A stretch of 64,000 nucleotides of DNA from an uncultured Hyphomonas sp. (GTDB taxonomy: Bacteria > Pseudomonadota > Alphaproteobacteria > Caulobacterales > Hyphomonadaceae): contig NZ_OY781472.1 of the NCBI RefSeq assembly GCF_963677035.1, positions 1,612,001 through 1,676,000 on the forward strand. Direction: 5' to 3'. A program made the translations under genes and the position numbers. The notes beneath the pieces are model-generated. The model saw only the letters and a program-made list of their open reading frames with translations. It did not search any database and was not told the DNA's origin. Shown here one piece after another: positions 59,278-64,000 of the stretch (position 1 is its first letter; the number at the start of each line of letters is the position of its first letter).

Positions 59278-61113
59278 GTGAATCCTACATCAAATATTTT
59301 GCATCAGCAGGGCTCCGGCAGATTGAATGCCCCCGGTGTTTTTACCTCACAAGATATGCCTGCGGGCATTGGTGAGCGAAAAACCGGACGATTGAAAAAA
59401 AACCTTCTACACGTTGGTCTGCTGACGATCGTGGCCGAAGCGGCGTTTTGCTCTTCGGCTTTGGCGCAGGGGACGTCTCAGTTGGATCTTCCTCCTACCT
59501 TGGAATCAACACGCCCACAGCAAAACCTACTGGAAGGTCCAAAAACATTGTCTGAGCCCGGCAGTCTCGTGCCGCTCCGACAGGATGAAAGTGCCCCGCC
59601 CAATGCGGCGGATATGACATTTGTGTTCTCCGAGATGATGATTGAGGGGGCGAGTGCGCTCCCGCAGGAAGATCTCATGAAGCTATGGCCCTTCGAGAAG
59701 GGCGAAGAGGTCACTGTTTCGGACGTCTTCATGTTGGCAAACGCGATCACCCGGGCCTATTCGGAGGCAGGTTACGCCTTGTCTTTCGCGGTGGTTCCGG
59801 AACAGGATATTGCATCCGGGCGTGTTCGCCTGCGTGTTATTGAAGGCTTTGTCGACAAGGTCGATATTGTGGGACCAGAAGCCGAGAGACTGGCCGGAAC
59901 TGCGGTGTTGAAACGGATCAGGCAGCTAGCCTCTCAGATCCTCAATTCGAAACCGCTGCGGACGGCAGACCTGGAACGATACGTTCTGCTTACAAACGAC
60001 CTGCCCGGGGTCAAGGTGTCGGTCGTGCTTTCGCCCTCGCCAGATACCAGCGGGGCAGCCGTTCTGCACGTGGAAATTCTAGAACGCGATGCTTTTTCCG
60101 GAGATGTTGCCTTCAACAATTTCATGGTTGACCTGCTCGGCCGGGAAGTTGCCGGAGCGACAGTCAATCTGAATGGAATCGTGACCGGTTCAGATCAGTA
60201 CAGCCTGTCAGGATGGCACAGCGCAAGCTCTAATGCTTATTGGAATATTGCAGGTCAGGCATCCACGGGGATCGGAAATGAAGGGCTGAGAGTTGGCCTT
60301 ACTGCCTCACAATCGCAAAGCGATCCTGACGATGCGCTTCTGAAAGTCCTGGATTACCAGGGCACCACCACAACAGGTCGCCTGTGGATGAGCTACCCTG
60401 TCATCCGTAGCCGGTCGAAAAACCTTTCTGTCAATGCCTCCTTTGGCATGACCAACGCAACAAGGGAGATCCTGTCGACAGACCTGACCCGTGATCGCTT
60501 GCGTGACCTGGAAGTGTCCGCAACTTATGACTCGGTAGGTGCTTCCAGGGCGCAAAACTACATTCAGCTCGGCTATCAGCGCGGCCTGGATGTTTTCAAT
60601 GCAACCGGCAACAGCCGCGCCAACGGGAATCTAGAATACGATGTCATCTCCCTTAATGCGCAACGGACACAGCCCCTTGGCAGCGCACTGCAGGGTGTCA
60701 TCTCCGGGCGCGTCGGCTTCAGGGGACAGGCATCCATCGGAAGCGGCGGGCTGTTTTCCAGTGTCGAGTGTGCCCTAGGTGGCCGCCGTTTCGGGAGGGT
60801 CTACGATTCCGGTACGCTCTCGGGAGACGAGTGTCTGCTTGGCTTTGGCGAGTTGAGCTGGACGGGACGTTTTGGCGATATCGGAACAGAACTCTATGGC
60901 TTCGGGGATGGTGGCTATCTCTGGCAGAAAGGCCCGCTTGAGGCAGGTCAACTGCAGGAAAGAACGGCTTCTTCAGGTGGACTGGGAGCGCGCGTTCAGG
61001 TCACGCCGCGGGTTAGTGGAATTCTGGAAGCCGCCTGGGTCGTCGAGCCACCAAAGAACGTCACGTCCACAGATGACTTTCGCGTGAATTTCGGACTGAA
61101 GGCGGATTTCTGA
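59278..61113 (+). CDS. TpsB outer-membrane transporter (ShlB/FhaC/HecB family)
   Basis: A 611-residue protein that would export the adhesin across the outer membrane. Signal sequence is late (LLHVGLLTIVAEAAFCSSALAQ, cleavage near residue 65), after an extended N-terminus. Two POTRA domains follow (MTFVFSEMMIEGASALPQEDL; YSEAGYALSFAVVPEQDIASGRVRLRVIEGFVDKV; then LNSKPLRTADLERYVLLTNDLPG) and a C-terminal 16-strand barrel ending in F (FRVNFGLKADF). GTG 59278 is taken as start; TTG 59266 or an internal ATG at 59356 are possible. It pairs with the TpsA at 51532 by genomic proximity. Confidence 0.88.
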   Translation: MNPTSNILHQQGSGRLNAPGVFTSQDMPAGIGERKTGRLKKNLLHVGLLTIVAEAAFCSSALAQGTSQLDLPPTLESTRPQQNLLEGPKTLSEPGSLVPLRQDESAPPNAADMTFVFSEMMIEGASALPQEDLMKLWPFEKGEEVTVSDVFMLANAITRAYSEAGYALSFAVVPEQDIASGRVRLRVIEGFVDKVDIVGPEAERLAGTAVLKRIRQLASQILNSKPLRTADLERYVLLTNDLPGVKVSVVLSPSPDTSGAAVLHVEILERDAFSGDVAFNNFMVDLLGREVAGATVNLNGIVTGSDQYSLSGWHSASSNAYWNIAGQASTGIGNEGLRVGLTASQSQSDPDDALLKVLDYQGTTTTGRLWMSYPVIRSRSKNLSVNASFGMTNATREILSTDLTRDRLRDLEVSATYDSVGASRAQNYIQLGYQRGLDVFNATGNSRANGNLEYDVISLNAQRTQPLGSALQGVISGRVGFRGQASIGSGGLFSSVECALGGRRFGRVYDSGTLSGDECLLGFGELSWTGRFGDIGTELYGFGDGGYLWQKGPLEAGQLQERTASSGGLGARVQVTPRVSGILEAAWVVEPPKNVTSTDDFRVNFGLKADF

Positions 61114-61345
61114 CTCCGGATGAAATCGGGCCGGATGCCGGGACTACTGCAAGGCGTTTCGTTTGGATGGCCCGTTCAGGTAGTGGGCCGGTGGTTCGGT
61201 CTTGTAGAGTTTTCTGTGCTGCGCGCGGTTAGTTGGGATCGGCGAAGCGTCCGCCGGAATATACCGGGGCGGGCGGATATGAAGCGCTTGTGACGAGTAA
61301 ACTTCCCATTGATCGCCGTGGCTTGTCTTTTCTTGGAGAACCGAA

Positions 61346-61864
61346 ATGAAAAAAACACTGACGACTTTACTCGCGCTGGCGGGGCTGTCTCTTGGGGCAA
61401 ATGCCGAACCATCTCAGCAAAGCGAAACCCATGGCGACTGGACTGTGCGTTGTGTCGAACGTGTCGATCTGCCGCCTTGCGACATGATCCAGATGGCCAG
61501 CCATAAGGAAAGCGGTGAGCAAGTGATGCAGCTTTCAATTGCTCATGCCGGAAAGGTTGACGTTTTTGGCGTGCAGTTCCTGGTCCCGCTGGGCGTGCGA
61601 ATCGATGAAGGCGTGGCGATCCGGGTCGATGAACAGGTTCCGATGACCGATTACGACTTTACCCGCTGTGCCGCAGAGGGCTGCTATATCGAGAAGACGG
61701 TCGGACACAAGGAGATGGATGTCTTCCGGAAGGGCAAGGCCGGGATTCTCGTCATGCTTGAGGGAGACGGTGAGCCTCTGGTCGTGCCGCTCTCTTTTGA
61801 CGGCTTTACAGATGCTCTGAAGGTTGTGGAAAAGCGAAATAGAAACTGGGCGGGCTTGTCCTGA
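61346..61864 (+). CDS. Invasion-associated locus B (IalB) family protein
   Basis: A 172-residue periplasmic protein with a signal peptide (MKKTLTTLLALAGLSLGANA, cleavage near residue 20). The core HGDWTVRCVE, PPCDMIQMASHKESGEQVM, VPLGVRIDEGVAIRVDE, and TRCAAEGCYIE with four cysteines (probably two disulfides) is the IalB family pattern. IalB is linked to erythrocyte invasion in Bartonella, but the family is widespread in non-pathogenic alphaproteobacteria with unknown role. Located 232 nt after the transporter and 36 nt before sapC. Confidence 0.88.
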   Translation: MKKTLTTLLALAGLSLGANAEPSQQSETHGDWTVRCVERVDLPPCDMIQMASHKESGEQVMQLSIAHAGKVDVFGVQFLVPLGVRIDEGVAIRVDEQVPMTDYDFTRCAAEGCYIEKTVGHKEMDVFRKGKAGILVMLEGDGEPLVVPLSFDGFTDALKVVEKRNRNWAGLS

Positions 61865-61900
61865 TTGCCAGCCGGCACCATTGAAAAAGAGGATATCTAT

Positions 61901-62707
61901 ATGTTCACGGATCGAAACAAGAAGCCTGCAGCTAGGGATGACGTGGCAGCCCCGACCGTACTGCCGCCCTTCTACAACACCATCACGCCCTTGTTTAGCG
62001 AGAGGCATAAGAACTTGAAATATGACGGTCACAAGAACTATGCATTTGCCGCAGATGCGACAGCTATAGTGGTGATGGCGGACGAGTTCGCATTGGTGGA
62101 GCGAGACTGTCCGATCGTTTTCAGTAAAGGAGATGCGGTCATGCCGGTCGCCCTGACGGGCATGCCGCAAGGACGAAATCAGTTTGTTTCTGAAGATGGA
62201 AGCTGGAAAAGTGATGCGTATGTGCCCGCTTATGTGCGTCGCTACCCGTTCATTCTGGGAAAACTTTCATCAGAGGACGATAAGTTGACGCTTTGCTTCG
62301 ACAGCAAAAGCGAGCTGGTCGGTGAAGAAGGGGAGCGTGGCGCCCTCTTTGCGGACGACAAGCCTACGGCGCTCACTCAGCATATTCTCGCGTTTTGTAA
62401 ACAGGTGGAGGTTGGCTTCACACGGACTCGGAATCTCGTGAAAGAGCTAGAGGATCTTGGTCTGTTGATGGACGCGAAAGCGGAAATTGTGCGGCGAGGG
62501 GCAGAGCCTGCGCTTTTTGCCGGTTTCCAGATTGTATCGGAAGAAAAGCTGAAAAGGTTGACAGAAGAGCAAACACAGGCGCTGGCAAAGTCTGGCATGC
62601 TCGCTCTTATCCATGCCCATCTTCTTTCCCTTAAAAATGTGGATCGCTTGTTTGCCCGCCACTTGGCGGCAACGAATGCGGCTGCCGGGACTGAATGGGT
62701 GGCTTGA
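61901..62707 (+). CDS. SapC family protein
   Basis: A 268-residue soluble protein of the SapC family: PPFYNTITPLFSERHKNLKYDG, AIVVMADEFALVERDCPIVFS, ALTGMPQGRNQFV and YVPAYVRRYPFIL are all family signatures. ATG 61901 has AAGAGG 7 nt upstream. SapC was named from Campylobacter S-layer clusters; its biochemical role is not known. Its position behind IalB and TpsB suggests a link with surface protein export or control. Confidence 0.88.
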   Translation: MFTDRNKKPAARDDVAAPTVLPPFYNTITPLFSERHKNLKYDGHKNYAFAADATAIVVMADEFALVERDCPIVFSKGDAVMPVALTGMPQGRNQFVSEDGSWKSDAYVPAYVRRYPFILGKLSSEDDKLTLCFDSKSELVGEEGERGALFADDKPTALTQHILAFCKQVEVGFTRTRNLVKELEDLGLLMDAKAEIVRRGAEPALFAGFQIVSEEKLKRLTEEQTQALAKSGMLALIHAHLLSLKNVDRLFARHLAATNAAAGTEWVA

Positions 62708-63056
62708 TCTCAGATGTGACCGGGGCAAGCGCCAACGTTATGGGCGCGGGCACCGGGGGAGAGGTGGTCGTCTCCTCTTAAAGAAGGGCTCGTTGCAACG
62801 ATGCGACGGGCCCTTTTTGTTGAGGGGCAGTCTGCTGGCATGAATGGACAATCAATATGGATAACGGATGTCGGCCGCGTGGTTCAAGGCCATTACCTCC
62901 GATGCAGGTATTACTAAGTATACGGACTTCTTGTTAGCCAGCTCTGGTCCGGAACAGAACGGTCTCGCCTGCAAAGTACCAAAATCATCGCGGGCTTCCA
63001 CCACCTCGCCAGCGGAGGAGTTCAATGCAAGTGGACGCAAAGTACGAGGAGGAGAG
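62708..63056. other. Intergenic region between sapC and the winged-helix regulator gene (convergent)
   Basis: About 350 bases between converging genes, with the sapC terminator at 62784-62818. A plus-strand frame at 62868-63092 has no recognised motif and runs into the regulator's end. I see nothing else that can be supported. Confidence 0.5.
62784..62818 (+). terminator. Rho-independent terminator after sapC
   Basis: AAGGGC (62784-62789) and GCCCTT (62810-62815) form the stem base, with CGTTGCAACG (62791-62800) inside the loop, and TTT after. Located 77 nt after the sapC stop; a typical terminator with a T-tail. Confidence 0.7.
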
Positions 63057-63557
63057 TCAGTAATCTTTCGAGGAGGGAGTCCACTCGGTTAATGCCGGAG
63101 CGAGCGCCCGGAAGAAGGTGGAGTTGACTTCCGAAAGATAGGATTGGACGGCTTCCAGCCCTTTTGCTGTCAGCAGAACATAAATGCGTCGGGAGTCCTC
63201 AGTGTCTTCCTGGCGAGCGATCAGGCCGGCCTTGATCATCTCTTCAAGCCGTCGGAGCGCCGTCGTTGGTGAGCGGGCTGAGCTCGAGTAGCACAGCGCA
63301 GATACATACAATCTCGAGTTCAGCAGATGTGTCTGGTACAGATCGAGCAACATGCTCCAGGCTGCATCATCGACCTTGTCATTCTTGATGATATTTCTTT
63401 GCAGGTTTTTCACTTCAAACAGAGCGAGAATGAGACGCAGTCTGATTTCCGTCTTGTGCGTTTCTTCATTTGGGGAATGGGCGACTGAAGAAGAACGTGC
63501 CACTGCGCCTTCATGATATCCGGCAGAAGGTGCAGAGTAGGTGCCGCGCTTGTTCAT
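63057..63557 (-). CDS. MarR-like winged-helix transcriptional regulator
   Basis: A 166-residue regulator. The C-terminal half has the winged helix: SARSPTTALRRLEEMIKAGLIARQEDTEDSRRIYVLLTAKGLEAV, with helix 3 around SPTTALRRLEEM and the wing near DTEDSRRIYV. ATG 63557 is chosen because GGAGG is 9 nt upstream; ATG 63566 would leave no spacing. Similar small regulators occur singly in sphingomonads and Caulobacterales. An inverted repeat just upstream of the start suggests autoregulation. Target genes are unknown; sapC and the adhesin system are neighbours. Confidence 0.78.
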   Translation of the reverse strand: MNKRGTYSAPSAGYHEGAVARSSSVAHSPNEETHKTEIRLRLILALFEVKNLQRNIIKNDKVDDAAWSMLLDLYQTHLLNSRLYVSALCYSSSARSPTTALRRLEEMIKAGLIARQEDTEDSRRIYVLLTAKGLEAVQSYLSEVNSTFFRALAPALTEWTPSSKDY

Positions 63558-63858
63558 GAAATTCATCCTCCAAATTAACCTGAATGGTTACGGTTTCAGA
63601 ATTTGGGATGTGATCGGAGTATATCTTTGGGTGCGCTCCGTTGGGGGCTTTCCCTCAAAAGTGGTACACGAGAAGGGTGAGGGTTAACCAATGGGCATTT
63701 GAAGTGATCTTTTGATCTTATTGTCTTTGCCGGAGTGGGTACTTACTGGTTAACATTAACGACCTTTTAGGTGGTTATCCCTTCTTTATGGAGGGCTGGA
63801 GCCAGTGTTTGACCGCAGGAAAACAAGCTCGATATTTTAGATCGAATTGAGATAAAAA
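63558..63858. promoter_or_regulatory. Divergent control region between the winged-helix regulator and the second response regulator
   Basis: About 300 bases. Besides the dyad at 63576, it holds GGTTAACC (63682-63689) and GGTTAACATTAAC (63748-63760), further TTAAC sites of the type seen at the flagellar promoters. No gene is seen. Confidence 0.4.
63576..63590 (-). promoter_or_regulatory. Inverted repeat before the winged-helix regulator gene
   Basis: TAACC (63576-63580), TGAAT, GGTTA (63586-63590): a 15 bp dyad about 20 nt upstream of the chosen start and just above its ribosome-binding site. Position fits an autoregulatory operator. Short arms, so chance is possible. Confidence 0.35.
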
Positions 63859-64000
63859 TTGTCCGAGTATTTGCCCGAAACTGTTCTAATTATTGATAAT
63901 CACCTATTTGTTTGTGAACTGCTTGCCGATTTTCTGGTCGATAAATGGAAGGGTGTGCGAGTCAATTTCATCGAGTCTCACGATGAGCTGACGGATAAGA
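63859..64000 (+). CDS. N-terminal part of a second response regulator, truncated by window edge
   Basis: From TTG 63859 the frame reads MSEYLPETVLIIDNHLFVCELL and continues to the window end (47 codons). VLIIDNH...V is the start of a receiver domain (acidic pocket Asp). The spacing VLI-x-D-x3-FV-x-E-x-L and a following KW resemble the response regulator at 50266. The TTG start has only a weak ribosome-binding site, and an in-frame TTG at 63871 is an alternative. The output domain lies outside the window. Confidence 0.6.
   Translation, partial: MSEYLPETVLIIDNHLFVCELLADFLVDKWKGVRVNFIESHDELTDK

Overview
This 64 kb window reads as chromosomal DNA of a motile alphaproteobacterium, most likely in or near the Hyphomonadaceae/Caulobacterales. 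The evidence is a flagellar gene set of alphaproteobacterial type (FlaF, FlbT, DUF1217, DUF6468 and MotE proteins, no FliD or FliS), repeated TTAACC half-sites of the kind bound by CtrA in the upstream regions of flagellar genes, IalB and SapC family proteins, and a GC-rich codon bias. The assignment is inference from gene content; there is no rRNA or tRNA gene to anchor it.

Layout. (1) 1-2552: end of a glycosyltransferase gene, a nucleotidyltransferase/GmhB-type phosphatase fusion and an AGE-family epimerase, a sugar-activation operon. (2) 2723-6638: otsA, otsB and a GH15 hydrolase, overlapping by ATGA junctions, for trehalose synthesis and probably turnover. (3) 6766-10722: circularly permuted ATP-grasp, alpha-E, transglutaminase and Anbu (proteasome-like) genes. 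They end tail to tail, sharing CTAG, with (4) 10719-13733: a RimK-like ligase, a 7TM protein with an inactive transglutaminase domain, and a retropepsin-like protease. Each block pairs peptide ligation with peptide cleavage. (5) 14066-17146: a three-gene overlapping operon for a Tat-exported PLP enzyme, a Tat-exported FAD lactone oxidase and a cytochrome c, with a palindromic operator candidate upstream.

(6) 17250-49171: about 32 kb of almost uninterrupted flagellar genes in several opposed operons: motE, DUF6468, fliL / fliF, fliH, fliN, fliP, fliG / flgI, flgL, flgK, flgE, motB / fliM-like, motA, a repeat-rich periplasmic protein, flgF, flgG, flgA, flgH, second fliL / flgD, fliK / flgJ-like, flgN-like, flagellin, flaF, flbT, DUF1217 / fliI / flgB, flgC, fliE, fliQ, flhA, fliR, flhB, fliJ-like. 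Rod, rings, hook, filament, stator, C-ring and export gate are covered; fliO and chemotaxis genes are not seen. Unusual points are a strongly diverged FliM, a changed FliG EHPQ motif, and NPEH instead of NPTH in FlhB.

(7) 49172-64000: an accessory region. It starts with about 1.1 kb of decayed DNA carrying the tail of a VirB8/TrbF-like conjugation gene. Then come a LuxR-type response regulator with a G9 tract in its receiver domain, a 2190-residue two-partner-secretion adhesin with 12 FG-GAP-like units arranged as two six-unit blocks, a non-coding 1.2 kb, its TpsB transporter, IalB and SapC family proteins, a winged-helix regulator, and the start of a second response regulator resembling the first. 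The adhesin and its transporter would form a surface/biofilm system, and the three regulators around it are plausible controllers.
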